In this document: positions 34,994 to 43,749 of the stretch, one piece after another
Position numbering within the stretch: position 1 is the stretch's first letter
How the letters are laid out: each line of letters opens with the position of its first letter
Assembly (NCBI GenBank): GCA_041862635.1
Contig: JBGVTO010000349.1
Coordinates: 1-43,749, forward strand
Reading direction: 5' to 3'
Origin: NIOZ-UU13 sp041862635
GTDB lineage: Bacteria; Planctomycetota; Phycisphaerae; Sedimentisphaerales; Anaerobacaceae
Length of the DNA stretch: 43,749 bases
Translations under genes and position numbers: made by a program
The notes under the pieces: generated by a model
Database searches by the model: none
The model's input: only the letters and a program-made list of their open reading frames with translations
What the model was told of the DNA's origin: nothing

Positions 34994-36091
34994 ATGGTTA
35001 AAAGAACTGTTTCCGAGAAAGTGCTCTGTCTACTACTGTTTGTTGTTATGTTAGGATGTGTATCCTGCCGGCAAACAGTGAACATCGTTACCGAGCCGTA
35101 TCTGCTCGATACGGGGCTGGTATCACGTTCGATTTGTTTTGAGAATCCGACCGGGGCACCCGGCGAAGGTGGCAAAGCTGCCAGTCGGCTCGGAGTCGGA
35201 AGAAAGGGGGCTCCCTCGATATCACTGAAAGCCGGCCAGGAGGTACAGCTTTGCGACATCGAGGGCCCGGGGACGATTCGACATATCTGGATGACGACAC
35301 GAAGGGACGCTTTTAACCTGCGGTCTCTGGTGATTTGTGCCTGGTGGGATGGGCAGGGACATCCGAGCATCGAATGTCCTATCAGTGATTTTATGGGATT
35401 CGCACATGGCAAGGTGAAGCCGTATTTCTCGGCGGTGCATTCGTTGGGTCAAAATGCCGGCATGAATATCTGGCTGCCTATGCCATTCACCAAACGCGCA
35501 AGGATTACACTGACCAATGAAGGCCAAAAGGACGTGCCGTTGTATTACCAGATTGACTACACCATCGCAGATAAGCATCCGGATGACGTCGGCCGGCTGC
35601 ATGTGTTGTTCCGCAGGGAAAATCCAACAACAATGAAGAAGGACTTTGTAATGCTGCCGCAGCGAAAGAACAAAGGCCGTTTTATGGGCGCAATCATCGG
35701 CGTGCGCAACCTTACGCCCGGCCAATGGTGGGGTGAAGGTGAGATAAAAATTTATATGGAAGGTGACACGGACTTTCCTACGATTTGCGGGACTGGAAGT
35801 GAGGATTATGTGTGCCTGTCCTATGGTATGCAGCAGACGCCGTACCTCTACAATGGTTGCAGCTTGAACGAGAACAACTTCGTCTCGATGTATCGCTGGC
35901 ACGTGCCGGACCCGATTTCGTGGCGAAAGGAATGCCGTATTACAATTCAGCAGATTGCCTGGAAGGACGGCCTGGCTGAGACGCAGGACGACTGGTCGTG
36001 CGCAACGTTCTGGTATGAGCCTGTCCCCAGTGCTGCATTGCCCCAGATGCCGGACGTCGGAGCCAGGACGGCAGATATCTGGCAGGATTAG
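34994..36091 (+). CDS. DUF2961 (GH172-like) lipoprotein
   Basis: 365 codons from the ATG at 34994, placed by GAAAGGAGAG just upstream; the frame opens earlier at 34913 but without a binding site. The N terminus is a lipoprotein signal (VLCLLLFVVMLGCVSC). The domain is DUF2961, with LKAGQEVQLCDIEGPGTIRH, IECPISDFMGFAHG, YYQIDYT and the acidic ICGTGSEDYVCLSYG. Some family members are GH172 enzymes that act on fructose or arabinofuranose glycans; the glutamates around GSED are candidates for catalysis. It is the first gene of a two-gene unit and should be on the outer side of the cell, degrading or modifying polysaccharide. Start of a region functionally distinct from the EPS locus. Confidence 0.85.
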   Translation: MVKRTVSEKVLCLLLFVVMLGCVSCRQTVNIVTEPYLLDTGLVSRSICFENPTGAPGEGGKAASRLGVGRKGAPSISLKAGQEVQLCDIEGPGTIRHIWMTTRRDAFNLRSLVICAWWDGQGHPSIECPISDFMGFAHGKVKPYFSAVHSLGQNAGMNIWLPMPFTKRARITLTNEGQKDVPLYYQIDYTIADKHPDDVGRLHVLFRRENPTTMKKDFVMLPQRKNKGRFMGAIIGVRNLTPGQWWGEGEIKIYMEGDTDFPTICGTGSEDYVCLSYGMQQTPYLYNGCSLNENNFVSMYRWHVPDPISWRKECRITIQQIAWKDGLAETQDDWSCATFWYEPVPSAALPQMPDVGARTADIWQD

Positions 36092-36147
36092 ATGGGCAAA
36101 ATAGTCTTTATAAAACAGGTTAGATAACGGAATGAAAGGAGAAGATT

Positions 36148-36771
36148 ATGTTACGCAGATTGTTGGCTATTGTGTGTATCGGGGTATTGATGTGTTTGAC
36201 CGGCTGTGGGGAATTGGGGCCGGGCGATGAGAGCGGCGCCGGCTTTGTGAAGCTTTTCAACGGCAGGGACCTGAGCGGCTGGGAGACGAGCGGTAATGCA
36301 AGATGGTTCGTCGAAGACGGCATGCTTGTAGGGACACAAGGCGAGAATAATGCTCCCGGTGACCTGTTTACAACAGATACATACGGGGATTTTCTGGTGA
36401 CCGTTACCTATCGAACTGAGTGGCCCTGTAACAGCGGCCTCTGGTTCCGCTACCAGTCACCCCAGAAGGCATATCAGGCCGACATCCTCGAATATAAGAA
36501 TCCGGTATGCTATTCGGGTACATTATACTGTCCCGGCAAGATGTTTCTTGCAATGAATGAGGACAAAAGCATAGTGGACCGCGAAGGCTGGAATACGATA
36601 AAGGTTCGTGCCGAGGGTGAACACATTCAGATATGGATTAACGGCCATCAAGTTGCTGATGTGCATGACGAGACGACTGATTCTGGCAAGATTGGTTTTC
36701 AGGTCCATCCGGGAGACCAGTTCGGGCCGATGAAGATTGTTGTCCGCGAGCTGCTACTCAAGCCACTTTAA
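36148..36771 (+). CDS. DUF1080 lipoprotein (3-keto-disaccharide hydrolase-like)
   Basis: 207 residues with lipobox LTGC and AAAGGAG before the ATG. The domain (PF06439) is a concanavalin-like beta sandwich: FVKLFNGRDLSGWETSGNAR, WFVEDGMLVGTQGEN, NSGLWFRYQ, EGWNTIKVRAEGEHIQIWIN and a final GKIGFQVHPGDQFGPMKIVV. The family is abundant in Planctomycetota and takes part in sugar or glycan breakdown, some members as 3-keto-glycoside hydrolases. Transcribed with the DUF2961 gene 56 bases upstream. Confidence 0.88.
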   Translation: MLRRLLAIVCIGVLMCLTGCGELGPGDESGAGFVKLFNGRDLSGWETSGNARWFVEDGMLVGTQGENNAPGDLFTTDTYGDFLVTVTYRTEWPCNSGLWFRYQSPQKAYQADILEYKNPVCYSGTLYCPGKMFLAMNEDKSIVDREGWNTIKVRAEGEHIQIWINGHQVADVHDETTDSGKIGFQVHPGDQFGPMKIVVRELLLKPL

Positions 36772-36804
36772 AAGAATAATCAGGGCCACCCTCCTTGGTT
36801 AATT

Positions 36805-36846
36805 GGTGAGTAGTTAATTGGTTAATTGGTTAATTGACTACTCACC
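36805..36846. terminator. Inverted repeat between convergent genes
   Basis: GGTGAGTAGTTAATT (36805-36819) pairs with AATTGACTACTCACC (36832-36846) with one mismatch. TTAATTGG is repeated three times in and beside the loop, and CACTCACTACTCACC follows. It lies between the ends of the DUF1080 gene and the convergent POT gene. It may end transcription from both sides, but it lacks a clear T run and could be a dispersed repeat. Confidence 0.5.
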
Positions 36847-36878
36847 ACTCACTACTCACCAGCTTGGCACGGTTAACC

Positions 36879-38243
36879 TTAAGATTCTGTCGGGGTCTCA
36901 TCCTGGATGTAGCTTTTTTCTTTATAGCCCCTGGCGACAAAAATGAAAATAACTGCTGTTACCAGCATCACGATTGTAAAGAACCAGAAATAACTGGGAC
37001 CGGCAAGCTTGCTGGTTCCATCTTCATTTATAATTACGGCATTGACTACAGCGGTGAAGGCATTTCCGAGTGAAATCGACAGGAGAAAGACTGCCATAAT
37101 GAATGACTTCATTTTCTTTGGGGCCTGAGTATATGAGAACTCCAGGCAGGTGATTGAAACCATTATTTCTGCAGAGGTGAGCAGCGTGTATGCAAGGACC
37201 ATCCATCCGATGCTGGGTATGCCACCAGCGACAATTCCAGTTTCAATCAGGGCTGAGACGACGAAAGGTGAAGCTGCCAGAAACAGGCCCAAGCCTATTT
37301 TGCGTAGTGCTGTCAATGGGAATATCTTGTTTATTGCCGGATATATAACATAGGAGAAAATGGGAATCAAAATCAGTATCATCAAGGGGTTGAGAGCGAC
37401 AATCTGGGTGGGCAGCCACTCATGGCCCAGCCAGTTGCGGTTCATCTTCTCGGCCTGTAGCATCCAGGCCGAGTCCATTTGGTCGAACAGTGCCCAAAAC
37501 GGCGCCACAAATACATAGATAATGCACAGCTTACCGATGGCTCTGATTCCTTCGCCGCTGAAACACTCTTTGACAAATTCGATACCGCCGCGTGGTATGT
37601 GGACAAATTTTTTGCGTCCGAGCCAAAACGCTATTGTGGCCAGCACCATGAAGGCACAGGGAATACCAAACGCGACAGTAGGCCCATATCGGTCAAGTAA
37701 TTCAGGTACCAATAGATTGGAAATAAAAGCACCCAGATTAATTGCGAAATAGAACCAGCTATATACTTTTGCCATCAGGTGCTTGTTGGTTTTTCCGAAC
37801 TGGTCGCCAACATTTGCAGAAACACAGGGCTTTATTACCCCTGAGCCGATTGCAATTAGAATCAATCCGGCCGCCAATCCCAAACGTGTGTGATTAACCG
37901 CAAGGGCAAAAAAACCAAAACAATAAAGTACCGAAAAATAGAGGATGGTTCTGTATTTGCCAAGCCAGATGTCAGAGATTAGAGCACCGAGCAAAGGCAT
38001 GAAATAGACAGCCGAGACAAAGAGGTGAAACCAGGTCTTGCTTCGCTCAGGGGTCATGGGAGCAAGTTGACCGCTGGCGTTCAGCAGCAGATGGGTCATG
38101 AAGAATACAAGAATACATCTCATCCCGTAGAAGCTAAAACGCTCCGCAGCTTCGTTAGTTAGAATATACGGAATGCCCGCAGGCATTTTTTTTGACGGTA
38201 GTGGTGCGTTGAGATACTCTTTCTTAGCCATAATGGACTGCAC
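36879..38243 (-). CDS. POT/PTR2 family proton-dependent peptide transporter
   Basis: 454 residues, about twelve membrane helices. The POT signature EAAERFSFYGMRCILVFFM is at residues 31-49 and SDIWLGKYRTILYFSVLY follows in the expected place; GSGVIKPCVSANVGDQF and the later YSWFYFAINLGAF are the second PTR2 motif. POT carriers take up di- and tripeptides with protons. Start: GTG 38243 is only two bases after AGGAG, while ATG 38231 is 14 bases after it; either may be used. It is next to a peptidase and an OPT transporter. Confidence 0.92.
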   Translation of the reverse strand: MQSIMAKKEYLNAPLPSKKMPAGIPYILTNEAAERFSFYGMRCILVFFMTHLLLNASGQLAPMTPERSKTWFHLFVSAVYFMPLLGALISDIWLGKYRTILYFSVLYCFGFFALAVNHTRLGLAAGLILIAIGSGVIKPCVSANVGDQFGKTNKHLMAKVYSWFYFAINLGAFISNLLVPELLDRYGPTVAFGIPCAFMVLATIAFWLGRKKFVHIPRGGIEFVKECFSGEGIRAIGKLCIIYVFVAPFWALFDQMDSAWMLQAEKMNRNWLGHEWLPTQIVALNPLMILILIPIFSYVIYPAINKIFPLTALRKIGLGLFLAASPFVVSALIETGIVAGGIPSIGWMVLAYTLLTSAEIMVSITCLEFSYTQAPKKMKSFIMAVFLLSISLGNAFTAVVNAVIINEDGTSKLAGPSYFWFFTIVMLVTAVIFIFVARGYKEKSYIQDETPTES

Positions 38244-38488
38244 AACTCCTTTATGTCAGATAAGCACTTTGTTTCGAGTCGCCGGGCAACCTGTCCGTAT
38301 GGCCCAATATAGTACACGCATCGTCGTATATATCAAAGGAGAAATGGTCGAATGTGAAAAATAACACGCCCGCCCATAGGCGAATCCAGAACCAGCTTGA
38401 TTTCGGTAGTTAGAGGTGATAATATCCTTCAGACAAAAAACTTTTGATAACAAAATGGTAATACGACATTTAATAGGAGTATAAAGCC

Positions 38489-40168
38489 ATGAAAATTTTA
38501 TCAACTCTGGTCACTATGTTGACAATAAGCGTTGTTGTACTTGGTTGTGCACATAACGCCAAGGAAACAGAGCTAAAAAGCTTCATTACAGCCCACGTGG
38601 AAAAAATCAAACCTATGGAGAAAGAGGCGAGTCTTGCTTCCTGGGATGCTGCAATTAGCGGTAAGCCGGAGGATTATGACAAAGTCAGTGAATTAACACT
38701 CAATGTCCGCCAGGTTTACAGCAATCCTCAGGAGTTTGCTTTTCTTAAAGATATGAAAGAATCCGGACAGGTCAAGAACGCCATATTGGCTCGGCAATTG
38801 GATGTGCTGTACAACAGCTATCTTGAGACCCAGATAGAGCTGGAGCTGCTGAAAAAAATCGTCGATTTGGGCACGGAAATTGAAAAGAACTTTAGTACCT
38901 TCCGCGGCACAATTGAAGGAAAAAAGGTTACCGACAATGAGATTAAGGAAATTCTAAAAACCCAGACAGATTCCCGTACGAGAAGTCAGGCATGGCTGGC
39001 CAGCAAGCAGGTCGGCGCCATAGTTGCGGATGATATCATCCGGTTGGTCAAGCTGAGAAACCAGGCGGCCCGAAAGCTTGGCTTCGATAATTATCATACC
39101 CTTTCTCTGGCCACCACCGAGCAGGATGTAAAAGAGCTGGACCGGATTTTCGAGGAGCTCTACGAATTGACCAACGAGCCTTTCGCTAAATTAAAAGCCG
39201 ACCTGGACAGCATATTGGCGGCCAAATACGATGTAGCCGTTACGGAGCTTATGCCCTGGCATTATCACGACCCATTCTTTCAGGAAACGCCGATGGTGTA
39301 TGACCTTGATTTGGATGCATACTACGAAGATAAAGATGTTAAGGAATTAGCGACAGGATTCTACACCGGTATTGGATTGCCGGTGGAATCTATCCTTGCC
39401 AACAGCGACCTGTACGAGCGCGAAGGCAAAAATCCACACGCTTTTTGCACGGATATTGACCGGGAAGGTGATGTGCGCATTCTGTGTAATCTTAAGAACA
39501 ACGAGTCCTGGATGGAGACTACTTTGCACGAATTAGGCCACGCTGTTTACGATAAATACCACGACCGGCAAGTGCCGTATTTGCTGAGAAGACCCGTGCA
39601 CGCTTTTACGACGGAAGCTATAGCTATGTTCTTTGGCCGACTGAGCCGCAATCCTGCCTGGATGCAGCAAATGTTGGAACTGTCGGACGAACAACGCATG
39701 GAAATCGAAAAAGTAAGCGATAAGTACGCACAGCTCAAGCAGCTCATTTTCGCCCGCTGGGACATGGTAATGTACAATTTTGAAAAACAGCTTTATGCAA
39801 ATCCTGAGCAGGACCTGAATTCGCTTTGGTGGCAGATGGTTGAGAAATATCAGCTTGTGAAAAGACCGCAAGGCCGAAATGAGCCGGATTGGGCCGCAAA
39901 AATTCATTTCACCATTGCCCCCTGTTATTACCATAACTATATGTTAGGTGAATTATTGGCATCCCAGTTACACCACCATATAGTCCACGAAATTCTAAAG
40001 CTTGAATCAGATGAAAACATCAGCTATATTGACCAGCGTGAGCTCGGTGAGTTCCTGAGTGAAAACGTTTTTGAGGCCGGGGCAGTCTATCATTGGAATG
40101 AGATGATTAAGCGAGCGACCGGAGAACCTTTAACTCCAAAGTACTTTGTCACCCAGTTTGTAAAGTGA
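38489..40168 (+). CDS. Lipoprotein zinc metallopeptidase, M2/M3-like
   Basis: 559 residues with a lipobox (VLGC, Cys20), so it is an exported lipoprotein. The zinc motif HELGH is at 347-351 and a glutamate suited to be the third ligand is in TTEAIAMFF (Glu376), 25 residues later, as in the ACE-like M2 and thimet-like M3 peptidases. PWHYHDPFFQE (residues 256-266) and FYTGIGLPVESILANSDLYE match bacterial M2-type enzymes from memory. These release di- or oligopeptides. TAGGAG lies ten bases before the ATG. It probably supplies peptides to the POT and OPT carriers on each side. Confidence 0.85.
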   Translation: MKILSTLVTMLTISVVVLGCAHNAKETELKSFITAHVEKIKPMEKEASLASWDAAISGKPEDYDKVSELTLNVRQVYSNPQEFAFLKDMKESGQVKNAILARQLDVLYNSYLETQIELELLKKIVDLGTEIEKNFSTFRGTIEGKKVTDNEIKEILKTQTDSRTRSQAWLASKQVGAIVADDIIRLVKLRNQAARKLGFDNYHTLSLATTEQDVKELDRIFEELYELTNEPFAKLKADLDSILAAKYDVAVTELMPWHYHDPFFQETPMVYDLDLDAYYEDKDVKELATGFYTGIGLPVESILANSDLYEREGKNPHAFCTDIDREGDVRILCNLKNNESWMETTLHELGHAVYDKYHDRQVPYLLRRPVHAFTTEAIAMFFGRLSRNPAWMQQMLELSDEQRMEIEKVSDKYAQLKQLIFARWDMVMYNFEKQLYANPEQDLNSLWWQMVEKYQLVKRPQGRNEPDWAAKIHFTIAPCYYHNYMLGELLASQLHHHIVHEILKLESDENISYIDQRELGEFLSENVFEAGAVYHWNEMIKRATGEPLTPKYFVTQFVK

Positions 40169-40220
40169 GAATCGAAATTGACGAACCTATATAGGTTATT
40201 ATTTTAGAAGATAAACACCT

Positions 40221-40270
40221 ATAAGTGATCTAAAGTGAGCTAAAGTGAACCAAAGTGATCTAAAGTAAAA
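40221..40270. repeat. Five tandem 10-base units upstream of the OPT gene
   Basis: Successive 10-base units ATAAGTGATC, TAAAGTGAGC, TAAAGTGAAC, CAAAGTGATC and TAAAGTAAAA. The period is one DNA helix turn. Two inverted relatives (CTTTAGGCACTT and CTTTAAGCACTT) follow at 40283-40310. The array is about 60 bases before the OPT start codon. Confidence 0.75.
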
Positions 40271-40328
40271 AATAATCCATAACTTTAGGCACTTTTAACT
40301 TTAAGCACTTCAAAGAACGGAGTCGCTT

Positions 40329-42353
40329 ATGGATTTAGAAGGACGGTCATTACCAGAGATTACAGTTAAGGCATTTGTTCTGGGCGTGGTGCTTTCGGTA
40401 GTGCTGGCGGGCGCAAACGCATATCTGGGCTTGTTCGCAGGAATGACAGTCTCGGCGTCGATACCGGCGGCGGTGGTGTCGATGGGTGTGCTGAGATTGT
40501 TTAGGCGAAGCAATATCCTGGAGAATAACATCGTGCAGACAGCGGCGTCAGCGGGCGAGTCATTAGCCGCAGGCGTCATATTCACTCTGCCGGGGCTGGT
40601 GATATTAGGTACGTGGGATAGTTTCAGCTTCAAGTGGGTGGCAATAATCGCGGGGTTCGGCGGAGTCCTGGGCGTGCTGTTCACGATACCACTGCGGAGG
40701 TCACTGATTGTTGAAGGCAAGCTGAAGTTTCCGGAAGGTATAGCAACAGCAGAGGTCCTTGAAACCGGTCAGAAAGGAGGCAGGGGTGTTTTGTATATCG
40801 CCATGGCTGCGGTTGCGAGCGGCCTCTTCAAGGTAGGAGCCGGTGCGTTGGGCCTGTGGCCTGAGATAGTCGAGGGCGCAGGGGCAATCGGGGGCAGCCT
40901 GCTATATTTCGGTTCCAACCTGAGCCCGGCACTGCTCTCGGTCGGATATATAGTGGGATTGAATATCGCGGTTTTGATTTTCATTGGCGGCGCGTGTAAC
41001 TGGCTCATCGCGATACCAATTTGTGCTGCTGTTCAGGAACCGCCGGGCACAGAGGAGCTCAAAGCAGTAGATTGGGCGTTCGAAATATGGTCCTCGCAGA
41101 CACGGTATATAGGTGTGGGTGGAATGGTAATAGGCGGGCTTTGGACGATTTTTCATATGCGCAAGTCCCTGTTGAGCGGGATAACCAGCGGCCTTAAGGC
41201 GTATCGTGATTTGACCGGTGTGCAGGCGGAAATACCCAGGACGGAGAAAGATATGCCGATGAAGTGGATACTGGTCCTTATAGTCGGCTCGGTTGTGCCA
41301 TTATTCCTGCTATATCAGGTATTCGTCCAGCAGATACAGGTATCGATTACAATGGCAGCGATAATGTTAGTGACGGGATTTGTATTCTCTGCGGTGGCCG
41401 GCTATATGGCGGGGCTTGTCGGCTCATCCAATAATCCTATATCCGGCGTAACGATAGCAACTGTGCTGGTTTCATCGCTGCTCTTGTTGTTGCTGATGGG
41501 CAAAGATGCGGCGAACGGCCCCGCCGCCGCCATCATCATCGGCAGTGTGGTCTGCTGTGCGGCGGCGATAGCGGGTGACAATATGCAGGACCTCAAAGCC
41601 GGTTATATTGTTAAGGCTACGCCCTGGAAGCAGCAGGTAATGCAGCTTGTCGGGACGGTATCGGCGGCTCTGATTCTGGCGCCGGTAATGATACTGCTGC
41701 AGAAGGCCTACGGTTTTGCCGGTCAGGCCGATGCCGGGCCCAAGGCGCTGGCCGCACCACAGGCGAATTTAATGGCTTCCGTTGCAAGAGGGGTTTTTAA
41801 GGGTGAGCTGCCCTGGAATTATATCTTTATTGGGATGGCCGTCGCGGTTGGTGTGATAGCACTGGATGTTTACCTGCAGAAAAGGGGCAGTCCATTTCGG
41901 ACGCCGGTTCTTGCAGTGGCAATTGGGTTCTATCTGCCGTTTGAGCTGTCTGTGCCTATCTTTGCAGGCGGGCTTATCCACTATGCCGTCAAGAGATATC
42001 ACACGAAGAAGAATACTGACAAGAAACAGGTCGAAGAATCCGGTCGAAATGGACTGCTGTTTGCTTCGGGCTTGATTACGGGGGAGGCATTGATGGGAAT
42101 CCTTTTGGCGATACCGATTATATTGCTTAAGAGTATTGACGTAGAACTGCCATATTGGTACATAGACGATGTTATTGTGAATCTATTGGACGTATTCGGC
42201 ATCAGTTTGCCATTCAAGCCACCCGTAGGTGCCGTACTTGGGATAGCTCTGTTACTTGGCGTTGTGTACTGGCTGTATCGCACCGCGCTGGGAAGGCGGC
42301 AAGCCGACTCCGCCGAAGCGACTTCGACGCCTCGCGAAGGCGGAAAAACTTAA
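40329..42353 (+). CDS. OPT family oligopeptide transporter
   Basis: 674 residues, about fourteen to sixteen membrane helices. The N terminus (LPEITVKAFVLGVVLSVVLA, then GANAYLGLFAGMTVSASIPA) and NNIVQTAASAGESLAAGVIF are signatures of the OPT family (PF03169), which imports oligopeptides or peptide-metal chelates. CGGAGT lies seven bases before the ATG. The final 20 residues (GRRQADSAEATSTPREGGKT) are encoded by palindromic repeat DNA (42310-42343). Follows the peptidase gene in the same direction. Confidence 0.92.
   Translation: MDLEGRSLPEITVKAFVLGVVLSVVLAGANAYLGLFAGMTVSASIPAAVVSMGVLRLFRRSNILENNIVQTAASAGESLAAGVIFTLPGLVILGTWDSFSFKWVAIIAGFGGVLGVLFTIPLRRSLIVEGKLKFPEGIATAEVLETGQKGGRGVLYIAMAAVASGLFKVGAGALGLWPEIVEGAGAIGGSLLYFGSNLSPALLSVGYIVGLNIAVLIFIGGACNWLIAIPICAAVQEPPGTEELKAVDWAFEIWSSQTRYIGVGGMVIGGLWTIFHMRKSLLSGITSGLKAYRDLTGVQAEIPRTEKDMPMKWILVLIVGSVVPLFLLYQVFVQQIQVSITMAAIMLVTGFVFSAVAGYMAGLVGSSNNPISGVTIATVLVSSLLLLLLMGKDAANGPAAAIIIGSVVCCAAAIAGDNMQDLKAGYIVKATPWKQQVMQLVGTVSAALILAPVMILLQKAYGFAGQADAGPKALAAPQANLMASVARGVFKGELPWNYIFIGMAVAVGVIALDVYLQKRGSPFRTPVLAVAIGFYLPFELSVPIFAGGLIHYAVKRYHTKKNTDKKQVEESGRNGLLFASGLITGEALMGILLAIPIILLKSIDVELPYWYIDDVIVNLLDVFGISLPFKPPVGAVLGIALLLGVVYWLYRTALGRRQADSAEATSTPREGGKT
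42310..42343. repeat. Palindrome in the tail of the OPT gene
   Basis: CCGCC/GGCGG and GCGA/TCGC pair as an interrupted stem with an internal GAA/GAA loop. It encodes the last part of the transporter tail. Confidence 0.5.
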
Positions 42354-42357
42354 AAAA

Positions 42358-42413
42358 GCACCTGTGCCTGCGTTACCTGCTTTCGCACCTGTGCCTGCGT
42401 TACCAACAGGTGC
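42358..42413. repeat. 20-base direct repeat with hairpin between convergent genes
   Basis: GCACCTGTGCCTGCGTTACC occurs at 42358-42377 and again at 42385-42404. The second copy also pairs with ACAGGTGC (42406-42413) to make an 8-bp stem. It lies just after the OPT stop and before the end of the convergent glycosyltransferase gene, so it may act as a terminator. Confidence 0.7.
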
Positions 42414-42442
42414 AAGCAAGAGGTTAATTTGCTTTGGGCAAA

Positions 42443-43645
42443 TTAGAGAAGCTGGCTTATGAGCTGAGCTGCTTTTTGAGCACCGTTTCCAGGGATTGGG
42501 GGATAATTTACTTCCATACCAAGATTAGCAATCACCTTCTCGGCCAGAATCTCCGGGGTTGTTTGGGAATACACCATCTTTACTCCAGCTTGATGCCGAG
42601 CTAATCGCTCTGCAACGTGAATCTGTTGTTCGCAGTGGTCCGCGAGTGGAAAATAAAGAAACGGCCGCCTTAGCGCGGTCAATTCAAGCGTGGTGGTGCC
42701 GCCTCCCTGAACGACGGCTAGGTCGCACGCTGCAAAATGCTCGTAGAGAGCAGGAACATATCCCCTGATTTCTACTTTATCCGGGACTTTCAGAGAATTG
42801 ACAGAAAGACGAGGACCGCATATCAAAACCATGCGTAAATCAGGGACTTTCTGCTTTATAATCGGATAGGCCCGTCCGCAGAGTTCCAGTAGGCCTTTGC
42901 CAATAGAAGTTCCTCCGATGGAACACACAACCAAGGATTCCTGGCCGTACCCCAACTTAGCCCGAATCTTTGCCTTGTCGGTGAATCCTTCCGTGTCGAA
43001 TGGCAAAATGTATCCTGTGAACATATAGTATTTCCTGGCATAGTCACGGCGGTTTGGCAAAAGAAAACCAAGCCCTTTATCAGGGATATCTTCAAGCTCA
43101 CCTGCGAAAAGGCCTAAATTCTTTTGACCGGAAAGAAGTTTGCGATCACACTTTGCCCATATTCGGTTCCATGTATAAACTCCCAGCTTTTCAATGGGAT
43201 TCTTGGTCACTGAATCCAGTCCGAGAAAATCGTAAATCATAACAAAGGGAGCCTCTAATCGGACGAGTTTCATCGACAAGCCAATGCCTATTTCATAGGT
43301 CTCATCGCCGATAACGACATCAAATTGTTCCTTGCTGGTTATCTGCTTGAAGATTTTTACGTTGTGCGCCCACTCTCTCCTTGTGTTAGAGGCGTACTTC
43401 AACACGTTCATCCCGAAGCCCTTGGCGGCATTCTCAGCAGGAATGCTGTCGTTGGCGTACATGTCAGCTTCCGGGAGGAGCTTTTCACCGGCCTCTCTGA
43501 GCAGCAAAGTTGCCGGATGGGCAGCCAGCCAGGACAACTCTACTTCAGGGCACTGCCTGCGCAATTGTCCGGCTATCGCCAGGTCCCGAGTAACATGTCC
43601 TAACCCTATTGACCCACTAACATACAGAATTTTCTTTGTTGGCAT
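42443..43645 (-). CDS. MurG/GT28-like glycosyltransferase
   Basis: 400 residues. GT-B fold: ILYVSGSIGLGHVTRDLAIA at the N terminus, SLVVCSIGGTSIGKGLLELC in the middle, and the donor-binding CDLAVVQGGGTTTLELTALR then DHCEQQIHVAERLARHQAGV. These match the GT28 C-terminal family (MurG and MGT type). It is outside the main EPS operon and next to the OPT gene in convergent orientation. Acceptor and donor cannot be read from the sequence. Weak AGG ribosome binding site before the ATG. Confidence 0.82.
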   Translation of the reverse strand: MPTKKILYVSGSIGLGHVTRDLAIAGQLRRQCPEVELSWLAAHPATLLLREAGEKLLPEADMYANDSIPAENAAKGFGMNVLKYASNTRREWAHNVKIFKQITSKEQFDVVIGDETYEIGIGLSMKLVRLEAPFVMIYDFLGLDSVTKNPIEKLGVYTWNRIWAKCDRKLLSGQKNLGLFAGELEDIPDKGLGFLLPNRRDYARKYYMFTGYILPFDTEGFTDKAKIRAKLGYGQESLVVCSIGGTSIGKGLLELCGRAYPIIKQKVPDLRMVLICGPRLSVNSLKVPDKVEIRGYVPALYEHFAACDLAVVQGGGTTTLELTALRRPFLYFPLADHCEQQIHVAERLARHQAGVKMVYSQTTPEILAEKVIANLGMEVNYPPIPGNGAQKAAQLISQLL

Positions 43646-43749
43646 TATTTTGCCTAAATCAATGAGTGCTTGTTTAGAACGTCAATATATTGGAACATCC
43701 ACATTTGACGTGACTATACTTGTTCGGTAATGTCGTTGAATGCAATTGA

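Noticed and set aside
35222..35902. A 226-codon minus-strand open frame
   Set aside because: It is antisense to the DUF2961 gene, whose motifs and ribosome binding site are clear.
40221..40270. CRISPR array
   Set aside because: The units are 10 bases long with no spacers and no cas genes nearby.

Overview
The window most likely comes from a Planctomycetota bacterium of the Phycisphaerae type. The evidence is two secreted proteins ending in a PEP-CTERM tail (IPAPGAILLG...GWLRRRRTL), an exosortase, an EpsI-type protein, DUF1080 and DUF2961 lipoproteins, and moderate GC content with many AGGAGG-like ribosome binding sites. This assignment is inferred from gene content; no marker gene such as rRNA is present.

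Layout. Left edge (1-679, minus): the start of a DUF4230-like membrane-anchored protein that runs off the window. 1369-4010 (plus): a small secreted ORF of unknown function and two PEP-CTERM proteins, the second broken by a single in-frame TAG; a strong bidirectional hairpin terminator follows at 4037-4073. 4168-34373 (minus): one long, tightly packed exopolysaccharide (EPS) and protein-sorting locus of about 30 kb. In transcription order it encodes EpsI, Wzm/Wzt ABC exporter, GT4, a MurA paralogue, a nitroreductase-like protein, a WbsX/GH99-like protein, GT2, GT4, a hexapeptide acyltransferase, GT2, a Wzy/ligase-like membrane protein, an AT-rich glycosyltransferase, two GT2 enzymes, a PssD/PssE (Alg14/Alg13-like) pair, a nucleotidyltransferase-like/exosortase fusion, a Wzz-BY-kinase, a nucleotidyltransferase-like/sugar-phosphate transferase fusion, a 1398-residue TPR protein, a LuxR-type regulator, a Wza-like export lipoprotein and a small membrane protein. 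A near-consensus promoter lies at its head (34505-34534), and several genes overlap by 1-4 bases.

34994-36771 (plus): a two-gene unit of secreted carbohydrate-active lipoproteins (DUF2961/GH172-like and DUF1080). 36879-42353: a peptide-use group with a POT transporter (minus), a lipoprotein metallopeptidase of the M2/M3 type and an OPT transporter. Right end (minus): another MurG-like glycosyltransferase.

How it fits together: the glycosyltransferases build a lipid-linked polysaccharide started by the phosphoglycosyl transferase and polymerised or exported by the Wzy/Wzc/Wza-like and Wzm/Wzt parts. The exosortase, with EpsI, processes PEP-CTERM proteins such as those at 2449-4010. The most unusual points are the two different membrane enzymes (exosortase and phosphoglycosyl transferase) that each carry the same kind of catalytically degenerate NDP-sugar nucleotidyltransferase plus left-handed beta-helix at the N terminus, and several short palindromic repeats lying in frame inside coding sequences.
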